From the NCBI RefSeq assembly GCF_003600685.1, contig NZ_CP032084.1, forward strand, positions 2,976,001 to 3,040,000: 64,000 nucleotides of DNA, in the 5' to 3' direction. Shown here one piece after another: positions 32,971-41,426 of the stretch. Under the pieces are notes generated by a model. That model worked only from the letters and a program-made list of their open reading frames with translations. It was not told the DNA's origin and ran no database searches. The translations under genes and the position numbers were made by a program. Source of the stretch: Achromobacter sp. B7. GTDB taxonomy: Bacteria > Pseudomonadota > Gammaproteobacteria > Burkholderiales > Burkholderiaceae_B. Each line of letters starts with the position of its first letter. Position 1 is the stretch's first letter.

Positions 32971-33741
32971 TCAAGGCGCCATTGCTTCGCGCGCCAAGCG
33001 CGCGACCTCTTGGGCCACGCCTTTGCGTTCGCTGTACCGGTCCGTCAGGTAGTCGCTGCGGTCGCGCACCAGCAAGGTGAACTTGACCAGTTCTTCCATC
33101 ACGTCGACCACGCGGTCGTAGTAGGCGGAAGGCTTCATGCGCCCGGCATCGTCAAATTCCTGGAACGCCTTGGCCACCGATGATTGGTTGGGGATGGTGA
33201 CCATCCGCATCCAGCGGCCCAGCACGCGCAGCGCGTTAACCGCGTTGAAAGACTGCGACCCGCCCGACACCTGCATGACCGCCAACGTGCGGCCTTGCGT
33301 GGGGCGCACGCTGCCGGTCTCCAGCGGCAGCCAGTCGATCTGGCTCTTGAAGACGCCGGTCAACGTGCCGTGGCGTTCGGGGCTGCACCACACCTGGCCT
33401 TCGGACCACAGCGACAGCGCACGCAGCTCGGCCACCTTGGGATGATCGGCAGGCGCGCCGTCCGGCAACGGCAGGCCGCGCGGATCGAAAATGCGCGTCT
33501 CGGCGCCCAATCGGTTCAGAATGCGAGCGGCTTCTTCGACCAGCAGCCGGCTGTAAGAACGCTCGCGCAGCGAGCCGTACAGCAACAGGATGCGCGGCGG
33601 ATGGGAGGCGCCATGGGCCAGGGAGAGCTTGTCGTGGCTGGGCACGTCCAGCAGGGCATCGTCCAACGCGGGCAGGGCGTCGTCCAACGCGTCGTCCAAC
33701 GCGTAATTGGCTTCCTTTGAAGCGGGCAAGCGGTCGTCCAT
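32971..33741 (-). CDS. arsH: Arsenical resistance protein ArsH (NADPH-dependent FMN reductase)
   Basis: 256 aa. The ArsH signature is clear: [19 protein letters not shown] (FMN P-loop-like), [32 protein letters not shown], and [31 protein letters not shown] repeat-derived N-terminal extension ([21 protein letters not shown]) is not conserved in the family. ArsH oxidises trivalent methyl- and aromatic arsenicals or reduces quinones and chromate. It follows arsC by 76 bases in the arsR-arsC-arsH order. A GGGNAGGG octamer and a 12-bp repeat overlap its 5' end. Confidence 0.94.
   Translation of the reverse strand: MDDRLPASKEANYALDDALDDALPALDDALLDVPSHDKLSLAHGASHPPRILLLYGSLRERSYSRLLVEEAARILNRLGAETRIFDPRGLPLPDGAPADHPKVAELRALSLWSEGQVWCSPERHGTLTGVFKSQIDWLPLETGSVRPTQGRTLAVMQVSGGSQSFNAVNALRVLGRWMRMVTIPNQSSVAKAFQEFDDAGRMKPSAYYDRVVDVMEELVKFTLLVRDRSDYLTDRYSERKGVAQEVARLAREAMAP
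33677..33700. repeat. 12-bp direct repeat in the arsH 5' end
   Basis: Two exact GCGTCGTCCAAC units at 33677 and 33689, plus a diverged copy GCATCGTCCAAC at 33656. They code for the acidic [10 protein letters not shown] stretch near the ArsH N-terminus. Confidence 0.8.
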
Positions 33742-33817
33742 CGAGGGTAGAGCTCCGTTTGAACGGGATGGGGAAGGGCAGGTGGCAGGCGCGCAGCCGC
33801 GACAGCCTGGCGACGGT

Positions 33818-34243
33818 CTAGCGCACGCGGCGTCCGCTGTCGTCGACCACGACTTCGCCGTCTTCCTTGGTGAACGCGGCGCGCTGCGGCTGGTCAAGAA
33901 TGTCCAGCACCAGTTCCGATGGCCGGCACAGCCGCACGCCCGCAGCGGTGACGACAAAGGGCCGGTTGATGAGGATGGGGTTTTCAAGCATGGCATCGAT
34001 CAGCGCCGCGTCGGACAGCGATTCGTCATTCAGGCCCAGCGCTTGGTACGCCGATTCCTTCTGGCGGATCGCGTCTCTTACCGACAGCCCGGCGCGGGAA
34101 ATCAGATCGACCAGCGTTGCGCGATCCGGCGGCGTCTTCAAATATTCGATGACTTGCGGCTCGATGCCGGCGTTGCGAATCAGCGCCAGGGTGTTGCGCG
34201 AGGTGCCGCACTTGGGGTTGTGATAGATGGTGACGGGGTTCAT
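33818..34243 (-). CDS. arsC: Arsenate reductase ArsC (glutaredoxin-coupled type)
   Basis: 141 aa, beginning [21 protein letters not shown]: the active-site Cys is C12 in [10 protein letters not shown], as in the plasmid R773 type. Later [21 protein letters not shown] carries the three Arg-type arsenate contacts (R60/R94/R107 equivalents). It reduces arsenate to arsenite with glutaredoxin. AGGA lies just before the start, which overlaps the arsR stop (ATGA). No arsenite exporter is encoded beside it. Confidence 0.95.
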   Translation of the reverse strand: MNPVTIYHNPKCGTSRNTLALIRNAGIEPQVIEYLKTPPDRATLVDLISRAGLSVRDAIRQKESAYQALGLNDESLSDAALIDAMLENPILINRPFVVTAAGVRLCRPSELVLDILDQPQRAAFTKEDGEVVVDDSGRRVR

Positions 34244-34572
34244 GGTGTCCTGTGAGGTTCGGTTAAGTCGTGCGACTTGGCGCACGCCACGCCACTGCAA
34301 CATTCGGCGGTCAGGTAATCAACCAGTCCGAACATCAGGGTGGTGTTGGCGCGATAGCGCAAGTAGCGTCCTTCCTGTTCGACGGTCAGCAAACGAGATT
34401 GCGTCAACGCCTTCAGGTGAAAAGACAGGTTGGTCGGGGGCAAGTCAAGTTCCGCCGCGATCTGGCCAGCCACGCAGCCGTCGGGCGCCGCGCGCACCAA
34501 CAGGCGAAAGATGTCCAGCCGGACACCGGAGGCCAGCGATTCGAAGACAGTGACGGCGGTGGTTTTATCCAT
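34240..34572 (-). CDS. arsR: ArsR/SmtB-family repressor
   Basis: 110 aa winged-helix protein: ALASGVRLDIFRLLVRAAPDGCVAGQIAAELDLPPTNLSFHLKALTQSRLLTVEQEGRYLRYRAN. The C-V-A at the start of the recognition region and a C-terminal CCSGVACAKSH give possible arsenite-binding Cys, not in the classical C-x-C-x-x-C position. It is the first gene of arsRCH. A perfect palindrome (CAACAATTGTTG) 13 bp upstream is its likely operator, and the dif site lies about 90 bp upstream. Confidence 0.92.
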   Translation of the reverse strand: MDKTTAVTVFESLASGVRLDIFRLLVRAAPDGCVAGQIAAELDLPPTNLSFHLKALTQSRLLTVEQEGRYLRYRANTTLMFGLVDYLTAECCSGVACAKSHDLTEPHRTP

Positions 34573-34584
34573 TCGCGGATACTA

Positions 34585-34596
34585 CAACAATTGTTG
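34585..34596. promoter_or_regulatory. Candidate ArsR operator
   Basis: Perfect 12-bp palindrome CAACAATTGTTG just upstream of arsR, in the position where ArsR dimers block RNA polymerase. Assignment rests on location and symmetry only. Confidence 0.6.
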
Positions 34597-34663
34597 AAGT
34601 GTCGGAATGTAGAGGGTGCGGTGTGCGGTTACGGGGCGGAATTCAGAACCAGGTCAAATTCTT

Positions 34664-34691
34664 ACTTTACATAATATACATTATGCGTAAT
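34664..34691 (-). other. dif: Chromosomal dif site (XerC/XerD recombination site)
   Basis: Read on the minus strand, the core CGCATAATGTATATTATGT is identical over 19 bases to the Escherichia coli dif core, and 23 of all 28 positions match. XerC arm, then the TGTATA central hexamer, then the XerD arm follow the usual order. It lies in the 185-bp AT-rich gap between arsR and the biotin carboxylase gene; nothing else explains this AT-rich island in a GC-rich region. Nine GGGNAGGG octamers to the left (for example 3982, 10370, 11525, 15799, 19754, 20218, 23495, 33670, 33771) and nine reverse-strand ones to the right (36958, 37377, 40506, 41629, 46674, 53114, 54234, 54768, 63885) all point at it. 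Function: resolving chromosome dimers at the terminus with FtsK. Confidence 0.9.
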
Positions 34692-34757
34692 ACACCAAGG
34701 CGAAAGAAGAGGCATTGGACAACGTCCAAGCCTCTCTTTCAAACACCCGACTTCCGC

Positions 34758-36494
34758 TTATTCAATCCGCCCAATCGTCGCACCGGCCGCCACCGACTTA
34801 CCCGGCGCTGCTTCCTGTGTGAGCACGCCGTCCCGATGCGCCAGCACCTGCATTTCCATCTTCATGGCTTCCATCGTGGCGATCAGTTCGCCTTGTTTGA
34901 CGGTGGCGCCGTCTTCCACCTTCCAGGCTTGGATGGTGCCCGCGATGGGTGCCGGCACGCTGTCGGCGCTGGCGACATTGCCGGCAGACTGCCCTGCGTC
35001 CGCCGTTGCGGCCGCGCCGGCGGATTGCAGGCCTCGGAGCAGTTCGGCCGGCAGGCCCAGGGACACGCGGCGGCCGTCGATTTCGACGGCGGTCCGGTGC
35101 AGTGTCACCGTGCCCAGCGGCGTCGGGCGCACTGCCGCCTCCAGGTCGTTGGCGAAGTCGGTTTCGATCCAGCGCGTGTGGACCTTGAAGCCGGTGTCGT
35201 CGCCCAGGAAGTCGTCATGCGCCAGCACCGCGCGATGGAACGGCAGGACCGTGGCCACGCCTTCAATGCGGAATTCGGCCAGCGCGCGGCGGGCGCGCGC
35301 AATGGCCTGTTCGCGGGTGGCGCCGGTGACGATCAGCTTGGCCAACAGCGAATCGAACGTGCCCGGTATGGTCGAACCCGACTCCACGCCGCTGTCCACG
35401 CGCACGCCCGGTCCGGTCGGCGGCGCAAACTGCTCAATGCGGCCCGGCGACGGCAGGAAGCCTCGGCCCACGTCTTCGGCGTTGATACGGAATTCGATGG
35501 CGTGGCAGCGCGGCGCGGGCGCGGTGGTGAACGACAGCGGCAAACCGTCAGCGATGCGCAATTGCTCAACAACCAGATCCAGCCCGCAGGTTTCCTCGGT
35601 GACCGGATGTTCGACTTGCAGGCGCGTGTTGACCTCCAGGAACGAAATCGCGCCCGATGCGCTCAGCAGGAATTCGACGGTGCCGGCGCCGACATAGCCG
35701 GCGTGGGCGCAGATGTCGCGGGCGGACGCGTGGATGCGTTGGCGCTGGTCGTCCGTCAGGAACGGCGCGGGCGCTTCTTCCACCAGCTTCTGATTGCGCC
35801 GTTGCAACGAGCAATCGCGTGTGCCCAGGACGACGACGTTGCCGTGCTTGTCGGCCACCACTTGCGCTTCGACGTGGCGCGGCCGGTCCAGGAACTGTTC
35901 CACATAGCATTCGCCGCGACCGAACGCGGTGACGGCTTCGCGCACGGCGGATTCGTACAGGTCGGCCACGTCTTCCATGCGCCACACGACTTTCAGGCCC
36001 CGGCCTCCCCCGCCAAACGCGGCTTTAACGGCAATCGGCAGGCCGTGTTCGTTGGCGAAGGCCAGCACGTCTTCGGCGCCGTTGACCGGGTCTGCCGTGC
36101 CAGCGACCAGCGGGGCTCCGACCGCCAACGCGATCTTGCGCGCCTGGACCTTGTCGCCCAGCCGTTCGATGGTTTCCGGCGACGGGCCGATCCACGTCAA
36201 GCCGGCGTCGATGACAGCCCGCGCGAAGGTGGGGCTTTCGGACAGGAAGCCGTAGCCGGGATGCACGGCGTCGGCGCCACTGCGCCGCGCGACGTCCAGC
36301 AGCTTGTCGATGTTCAGATAAGAATCGGCGGGACGGTCGCCGTCCAGCCCGTACGCCTCGTCGGCCATGCGCGCGTGCAGCGCGTCGAAATCGGCGTCGG
36401 CGTAGACCGCAACGGATTTGACGCCGTAGTCGGCGCAGGCGCGGATGATGCGGACGGCGATCTCGCCACGGTTGGCAATCAGGACTTTCTTCAT
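34758..36494 (-). CDS. Biotin carboxylase fused to biotin carboxyl carrier domain
   Basis: 578 aa. Residues 1-450 are biotin carboxylase: [20 protein letters not shown], the glycine loop [51 protein letters not shown], and [16 protein letters not shown]. An Ala/Ser linker (about 488-507) leads to the biotinyl domain with A-M-K-M in TMEAMKMEM. No carboxyltransferase follows it; instead it is downstream of pxpA and fused pxpBC, whose PxpB/PxpC halves resemble the carboxyltransferase of urea carboxylase. The gene is 15 bases after pxpBC. Annotation pipelines would call it acetyl-CoA carboxylase, which the context does not support. Confidence 0.92.
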   Translation of the reverse strand: MKKVLIANRGEIAVRIIRACADYGVKSVAVYADADFDALHARMADEAYGLDGDRPADSYLNIDKLLDVARRSGADAVHPGYGFLSESPTFARAVIDAGLTWIGPSPETIERLGDKVQARKIALAVGAPLVAGTADPVNGAEDVLAFANEHGLPIAVKAAFGGGGRGLKVVWRMEDVADLYESAVREAVTAFGRGECYVEQFLDRPRHVEAQVVADKHGNVVVLGTRDCSLQRRNQKLVEEAPAPFLTDDQRQRIHASARDICAHAGYVGAGTVEFLLSASGAISFLEVNTRLQVEHPVTEETCGLDLVVEQLRIADGLPLSFTTAPAPRCHAIEFRINAEDVGRGFLPSPGRIEQFAPPTGPGVRVDSGVESGSTIPGTFDSLLAKLIVTGATREQAIARARRALAEFRIEGVATVLPFHRAVLAHDDFLGDDTGFKVHTRWIETDFANDLEAAVRPTPLGTVTLHRTAVEIDGRRVSLGLPAELLRGLQSAGAAATADAGQSAGNVASADSVPAPIAGTIQAWKVEDGATVKQGELIATMEAMKMEMQVLAHRDGVLTQEAAPGKSVAAGATIGRIE

Positions 36495-36509
36495 GGCAGG
36501 CAGATTCAG

Positions 36510-38195
36510 TTAGGTCGGGTTGACGGACACGGCCGGAACATCAACCGGAACGAAGTCGGAAATGGGATTGAAGCGCACGCGAGCGCCGATGGGAATTTGC
36601 GCGGCGCGGTCCAGATGCCACGGCGCCACCGAGCCAATGACGGGGTAGCCGCCGGTCAAGGGGTGGTCGGCCAGGAACAGAACCGGCTGGCCGCTGGCGG
36701 GCACCTGGATGGAGCCTTTGCGGGTGCCTTCGCTGGGCAGTTCGGCGTGGTTGGCGCGTTGCAGCGGCGCGTCGCCGTTCAAGCGGATGCCGACGCGGTT
36801 GGACTGCGGCGTCACCGTCCAGGCCTGGCGGGACAAGAGCGCAACCGCCTCGGCATCGCACCAATCCGTGCGCGGCCCCAACACCACGTCCAGCACCACC
36901 TCGACGTTGGTTGTCGGCAGATCCGCCGGGGCAATTTCGGGCGCACCGACGATGGCGCCCTGCCCGGCTGGCCGGATGCCGATGCGGTCGCCCACCGCCA
37001 AGGGCTCGGGGCCGACGTGGGCCAAGGTGTCGGTTGAGCAGCTGCCCAGCACCGGTTGCACGTCGAAGCCGCCGCGCGCGGCCAGGTAATAACGAATGCC
37101 GGCGGACGGCTGGCCCAGGGTCAGCGTGTCGCCGTCATCCAGCGCAATGGCCTGGTACGTGTTCGCCGTCCACGTGGTGCCGCCGGCATTGCGCAGCGTG
37201 ACGTCGCCAAGCGCGCCGGTCACGGCTACGACGCTGGGGCCGTGCGCCCGCAGCTGGAACCCGCCGTAGACGATTTCAATGGCGGCTTCGCCGGGCGCGT
37301 TGCCCACGAGGCGGTTGGCGGCGCGCAGTGCGCCCCGGTCCATGGCGCCGGACGCGGCCACGCCCTGACGCGCCTGCCCTGCCCGGCCCAAGTCTTCAAA
37401 CACGGCCTGTAATCCGGGCGATACGACTTCCAGCGCGGGTGTGGCGCGGGAATCGCTGGCGGCCGCGTCGGCGGAAGTCGAGGACGAAGCCTGGGCGGAG
37501 GTTCCGGTCGAAGTCCCGGTCAAAGTTCCGGTCGAAGTGCCGGTCGAAGTTCCGGTCAAAGTCCCGGTCGAAGTTCCGGCTGAAGCCCCGGCATCAATGA
37601 ACCGCACCCGATACCCCGGTTGCAGCAACGCCGGCGTCTCGCGCGATAAGTCCCACATGGGGACCGGGGTCACGCCCAGGATCTGCCAGCCGCCGGGGCT
37701 GGCTTGCGGGTAGACGCCGCTGAATGTGCCGGCCAATGCGACGGCGCCCGCGGGGATACGGGTGCGCGGGGTCTTGCGGCGCGGCACGTCCAGCGAGGGG
37801 TCGCCGCCGCTGAGATACGCGAAGCCGGGTGCGAAGCCGGTGAAGGCCACGCTGTACGTGCCGCCGGTGTGACGGCGCACAACTTCGTCCGGCGTGATGC
37901 CCAGCAACTGCGCGACTTCGTCCAGGTCTTCGCCGTTGTAATGGACGGGGATTTCGATCAGCTTGCCATCGCGCGCCACGTGAGCCGTGGTGTCGCGGGA
38001 GCCGATGTCGGCAATCAGCGCATCGCGCGACACCAGGCTGGGTTGAAAGATGACCAGCACCGTGCGCGCGGCGGGAACCATTTCGGTGACGCCGGCAATG
38101 GGCCGGTTTTGCAGCGCGGCGAACAGCGCTAGCGTCTGGTCAAGATCGTCCAGTTCGACCAGTAGCGCGTCGGTGTTTACAGGCAGAAAACGCAC
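36510..38195 (-). CDS. pxpBC: Fused 5-oxoprolinase subunits PxpB-PxpC (AHS1-AHS2 domains)
   Basis: 561 aa. N-terminal PxpB/KipI-like part (about 1-205) with GFAPGFAYLSGGDPSLDVPRRKTPRTRIPAG and GTFSGVYPQASPGGWQILG. C-terminal PxpC/KipA-like part (about 255-555) with GLQAVFEDLGRAGQARQGVAASGAMDRGALRAANRLVGN, RYYLAARGGFD and ELPSEGTRKGSIQVPASGQPVLFLADHPLTGGYP. The two are joined by a TGTSTGTLTG linker coded by 12-bp repeats. With PxpA the complex hydrolyses 5-oxoproline using ATP. It overlaps neither neighbour; 8 bases separate it from pxpA. Confidence 0.92.
   Translation of the reverse strand: MRFLPVNTDALLVELDDLDQTLALFAALQNRPIAGVTEMVPAARTVLVIFQPSLVSRDALIADIGSRDTTAHVARDGKLIEIPVHYNGEDLDEVAQLLGITPDEVVRRHTGGTYSVAFTGFAPGFAYLSGGDPSLDVPRRKTPRTRIPAGAVALAGTFSGVYPQASPGGWQILGVTPVPMWDLSRETPALLQPGYRVRFIDAGASAGTSTGTLTGTSTGTSTGTLTGTSTGTSAQASSSTSADAAASDSRATPALEVVSPGLQAVFEDLGRAGQARQGVAASGAMDRGALRAANRLVGNAPGEAAIEIVYGGFQLRAHGPSVVAVTGALGDVTLRNAGGTTWTANTYQAIALDDGDTLTLGQPSAGIRYYLAARGGFDVQPVLGSCSTDTLAHVGPEPLAVGDRIGIRPAGQGAIVGAPEIAPADLPTTNVEVVLDVVLGPRTDWCDAEAVALLSRQAWTVTPQSNRVGIRLNGDAPLQRANHAELPSEGTRKGSIQVPASGQPVLFLADHPLTGGYPVIGSVAPWHLDRAAQIPIGARVRFNPISDFVPVDVPAVSVNPT
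37501..37584. repeat. Seven 12-bp repeats coding the PxpB-PxpC linker
   Basis: Seven consecutive units of GTTCCGGTCGAA with single-base variants (GTCCCGGTCAAA, GTGCCGGTCGAA and others). They code for T-G-T-S/T-G-T-L on the minus strand. The whole array falls between the two domains, so length variation is tolerated. Confidence 0.9.
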
Positions 38196-38203
38196 ACGGC
38201 CTC

Positions 38204-38986
38204 CTAGGCGGATTGTGCCGGGGCAGCGTCAATGAAAGACCGGATGGCGACACCCGACTGTTCAAGCTGGCGCCGCAGTTCGCGCGCCATATCGACCGCG
38301 CCGGGGCTGTCGCCATGCACGCAGATGGAATCGGCTTGCACGCGCGTCAGGCTGCCGTCGATGGCTTCGATGACGCCCTCTTGCACCAGGCGCAGCATGC
38401 GCGCGGCCACGGCTTGCGGGTCATGCAGCACGGCGCCCTTTTCGCGGCGCGATACCAGCTCGCCCTTGGGCGTGTACGCGCGGTCGGCAAAGGCTTCGGC
38501 CACCACGCGCAACCCGCGTTCACGGGCGCGCGTCAGCAGGGGCGAGCCGGCCAGACCCACCAGGACCAACGTGGGGTCGATTTCCAGAATGGCGGCAATT
38601 ACGTCGTCACCCTGGCGCGCATCGTGCGCGATGGTGTTGTATAGCGCACCATGCGGCTTGACGTAGCGCACGTCGGTGCCGGCGGCGGCGGCCAGCCCCT
38701 TCAAGGCGCCGATCTGGTAGATGACATCGGCGATCAGGTCGGCGCTGGCCACGTCCATATTGCGGCGGCCAAAGCCGGACAGATCGGGATAGGACACATG
38801 CGCCCCAACCGTCACGCCGTTATCGCGCGCGGACTTCAGGGTGGCCAGAATGCCCGCGGGGTCGCCCGCATGGAAACCGCACGCCACGTTTGCGCTGGAC
38901 ACCACCGCCAACATCGCGGCGTCGTCGCCCATGCGCCATGCGCCCAGGCTTTCGCCCAGGTCGCTGTTCAAATCGATCCCAGCCAT
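38204..38986 (-). CDS. pxpA: 5-oxoprolinase subunit PxpA (LamB/YcsF family)
   Basis: 260 aa. The family signature is [39 protein letters not shown] at the N-terminus and [20 protein letters not shown] next, followed by VKPHGALYN and [17 protein letters not shown]. This is the full set of conserved Asp/His/Glu-rich motifs of the TIM-barrel PxpA. First gene of the minus-strand operon pxpA-pxpBC-biotin carboxylase, transcribed from the 155-bp gap shared with the divergent GntR regulator. Confidence 0.94.
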   Translation of the reverse strand: MAGIDLNSDLGESLGAWRMGDDAAMLAVVSSANVACGFHAGDPAGILATLKSARDNGVTVGAHVSYPDLSGFGRRNMDVASADLIADVIYQIGALKGLAAAAGTDVRYVKPHGALYNTIAHDARQGDDVIAAILEIDPTLVLVGLAGSPLLTRARERGLRVVAEAFADRAYTPKGELVSRREKGAVLHDPQAVAARMLRLVQEGVIEAIDGSLTRVQADSICVHGDSPGAVDMARELRRQLEQSGVAIRSFIDAAPAQSA

Positions 38987-39068
38987 GTCTTATCCTTAGT
39001 CCACGGACGCCGGGCAGGCGGATTTCCGCACGGTGCCCCGCTTGTAGTGTGGAACGATAGTTACACAA

Positions 39069-39079
39069 TTGTTCTACAA
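39069..39079. promoter_or_regulatory. Candidate operator between pxpA and the GntR regulator
   Basis: TTGTTCTACAA, an inverted repeat with a 3-base centre, in an AT-rich patch (39055-39110) of an otherwise GC-rich divergent promoter region. The form TTGT-N3-ACAA is like other FCD-GntR boxes. Only one copy is seen. Confidence 0.5.
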
Positions 39080-39140
39080 ATTGGTTAGTATGGTAGATCA
39101 AACTTGCCCAAGCGGCTATCGGTAATTGCCCCAACCGCCT

Positions 39141-39800
39141 ATGACCACCTCCGACGCGCACCAGACCCTGACCGACAAAGTCACCGAGCAGATTCGCCGC
39201 CGCTTGATCAATGGTGAATTCATGCCGGGCCAGCGGCTATCGGAAGCAACCCTGACGCAATCGCTGGATGTGTCGCGCAACACTTTGCGCGAGGCCTTTC
39301 GCAACCTGACCAAGGAAGGCTTGCTGACTTATGCGCCCAACCGTGGCGTGGCGGTGGCGGTGCCCAGCATGGCGTCCATTATCGACATCTACCGGGTGCG
39401 GCGCATGATTGAATGCCAGGCGCTGGCCCAGGCCTACCCGCACCACCCCGCCCGCCAACGCATGCGGCAGGCGGTGGACGACGCGCTGGCGTGTCGCGAG
39501 CGGCAGGATTGGGCGGGCGTGGGCACGGCCAACATGGCCTTTCACATGGCCATCGTCGAACTTGCCGACAGCGAACGCCTGAACGCGATGTTCGCCTTGC
39601 TGCTGGCCGAATTGCGCTTGGTATTCGGCCTGCTGCAAGACCCGGAATTCCTGCACGCCCCGTATGCCGACATGAACGAGCAGATTCTGCAACGCGTCGA
39701 AGCGGGAGATTTTGGCAAGGCGGCCGATGCGCTGAAGGACTACCTGGCGCAGTCCGAGCGCATCGTCCTGGCCAGTTACGCGCGCCGCGTGGCCAATTGA
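39141..39800 (+). CDS. GntR-family regulator (FCD domain) of the pxp operon
   Basis: 219 aa from ATG 39141; a TTG at 39126 would add 5 residues. Winged helix with RLINGEFMPGQRLSEATLTQSLDVSRNTLREAFRNLTKEGLLTYAPNRGVAV, then an FCD domain with the metal-type motif in ANMAFHMAIVELADSERLN. Divergent from pxpA, so likely responds to 5-oxoproline or a related lactam or amide. Convergent with, and overlapping by 25 bases, the PepSY gene. Confidence 0.9.
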   Translation: MTTSDAHQTLTDKVTEQIRRRLINGEFMPGQRLSEATLTQSLDVSRNTLREAFRNLTKEGLLTYAPNRGVAVAVPSMASIIDIYRVRRMIECQALAQAYPHHPARQRMRQAVDDALACRERQDWAGVGTANMAFHMAIVELADSERLNAMFALLLAELRLVFGLLQDPEFLHAPYADMNEQILQRVEAGDFGKAADALKDYLAQSERIVLASYARRVAN

Positions 39801-41299
39801 AAGCGCCACGACCGTAGCGCGTCGATCACCAGGAACACCAGCAGGCTGACGCCCATTACCGGCAGGCACCACCCCAGCACGGCGGCCGCCGCCAGCGCGC
39901 CCAGCCGCGCCGGCCAGCCCAACGCGGCCCACGCCTGCGTCAGCGTTTGGCCATTCGCGCCCGCTGCCGGCGGGCGCAGCCACCACATGCGATAACCCAG
40001 CACGATCATGGTCGATAGCGCCAGGCCGATGGCGCCCATCAACAACTGGTTGGGCCAGCCGAACAGGATGCCCATGTGCATGTCCACGCCCCAGCGGATC
40101 AGCTTGGCGATCAGCGGAAAGGTGTCGAAGTCGGCACGGCTGGTGATGGCGTAGGTGGTGGGGTCGATGGCGATGGTGTCGACTTGGGTCGGCCAGGACC
40201 GGTCGACTTCACGCACCATCCACGCCTGGCCGGCGCCACGCGGTGGACGAATCTCCAGCTGCGTGCTGTCGATGCCACCCTGCCGGGCCGTTTGCAGGAT
40301 GCGGTCGAACTGCGCGACGACGTCTGAGGGGGCATTCATGGGCGCATGCGTGGATGCACTCATCGGCGCATTCATCGGCGCGGCCGCCTCGGTGGACGCA
40401 CCGGTAGGCGACATCGCCCCTGCCATCTGCATGCCGCCATGATGATGCGCGTGTTCATCCCCGCCGGACGCCTGCCCGGAGGCGGCCTCTGCCCCCGTCC
40501 CGGCTCCCTGCCCTGCCGTCGGCAGCTTCAGCGAAATCGCCGGCGTGATCCATCCCAGTTGCGCGCGCAGCTGATCCACGCGTGCCCCCGCCCAGTTCGA
40601 CCACGTCAAGCCCGTGGCGGACAAAAATATCAGCCCCAGCGCCAGCCACAAGCCCAGCACGGTGTGCCAACGGCGCGCTCGCAGACGCGGGCTGCGCGCG
40701 CGGGTCGCCGCCGCGCGGCGGCGACCCGTCCACCACAGCACCAGCCCGCCCAGCGTGGCCAGCCACATCCAGGACGCGGCCAGTTCGCTGTAGTTGCGCC
40801 CCAGTTCGCCCAGCATCAGATTGCGGTGCAGATAATCCAACGTGGTGCGAAACGGCAGTGTGCCGCTGGTGCCGTAGACCATCATGTCGCCCTTGATGGC
40901 CAACGTGACGGGGTCGACGAACACCGCACGGCTTTCCGAATCGCCCATGCCGGCCTGCGTGAACATGACGCGCGTGGTTTCCCCCGGCGTGGGCGCGGGG
41001 CGCACGGCGAACAAGCGAGGGCCGCCCGCGCCCAGGTGGGCCTGCGCCGCTTCAACCTGTTTGGCCAAGGGTTGCGCCGGGCCGGTGGAGGCGGTGCGCA
41101 GCTGGTCCGCGTACAGCAGGTTTTCGATCTGCGGGGTCAGCACGAACAACGTGCCGGTAACAGCCGCCACCAGGATGAAGGGGCCGACGAACAGGCCGAT
41201 ATAGAAATGCAGGCGCGTGATCAGCGCCAGAAAAGCGCTGGGGGCCGCGGTTCGCGTGCGCGCGGGCGCGGCGGCGGTATCCAGGGTTTGTGTGGACAT
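39776..41299 (-). CDS. PepSY-associated transmembrane protein
   Basis: 507 aa. An N-terminal helix (LITRLHFYIGLFVGPFILVAAVTGTLFVL) opens the PepSY-TM architecture, followed by a periplasmic PepSY domain with SRAVFVDPVTLAIKGDMMVYGTSGTLPFRTTLDYLHRNLMLGELGRNYSELAASW, a second helix pair, and a second PepSY-like half (WPTQVDTIAIDPTTYAI). A His/Met-rich stretch (DEHAHHHGGMQMAGAM) suggests metal binding. Such proteins are iron- or copper-regulated and often sit next to TonB receptors. It follows the DUF2946 gene. Confidence 0.88.
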   Translation of the reverse strand: MSTQTLDTAAAPARTRTAAPSAFLALITRLHFYIGLFVGPFILVAAVTGTLFVLTPQIENLLYADQLRTASTGPAQPLAKQVEAAQAHLGAGGPRLFAVRPAPTPGETTRVMFTQAGMGDSESRAVFVDPVTLAIKGDMMVYGTSGTLPFRTTLDYLHRNLMLGELGRNYSELAASWMWLATLGGLVLWWTGRRRAAATRARSPRLRARRWHTVLGLWLALGLIFLSATGLTWSNWAGARVDQLRAQLGWITPAISLKLPTAGQGAGTGAEAASGQASGGDEHAHHHGGMQMAGAMSPTGASTEAAAPMNAPMSASTHAPMNAPSDVVAQFDRILQTARQGGIDSTQLEIRPPRGAGQAWMVREVDRSWPTQVDTIAIDPTTYAITSRADFDTFPLIAKLIRWGVDMHMGILFGWPNQLLMGAIGLALSTMIVLGYRMWWLRPPAAGANGQTLTQAWAALGWPARLGALAAAAVLGWCLPVMGVSLLVFLVIDALRSWRFQLATRRA

Positions 41300-41426
41300 G
41301 GGAACTCTCGAATAGGAAACGGGGCCGCCCCAGGCGGGGGGCCAAGACTAGCCGCAAAGATCGGGCCGCAAAAATCGAACCGAAAGTGCGGCCACGGTCA
41401 TGCGCGCAAGGCGCATGCGTGCAAGG

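Noticed and set aside
34664..34691. Interpretation of dif as an attachment site of an integrated phage or IMEX element
   Set aside because: Only one copy is present and no integrase or mobile genes lie beside it in the window.
34599..37037. 812-codon + strand frame opposite the biotin carboxylase and pxpBC
   Set aside because: Composition typical of a GC-rich shadow; it runs through the dif site and arsR upstream region without a ribosome site.
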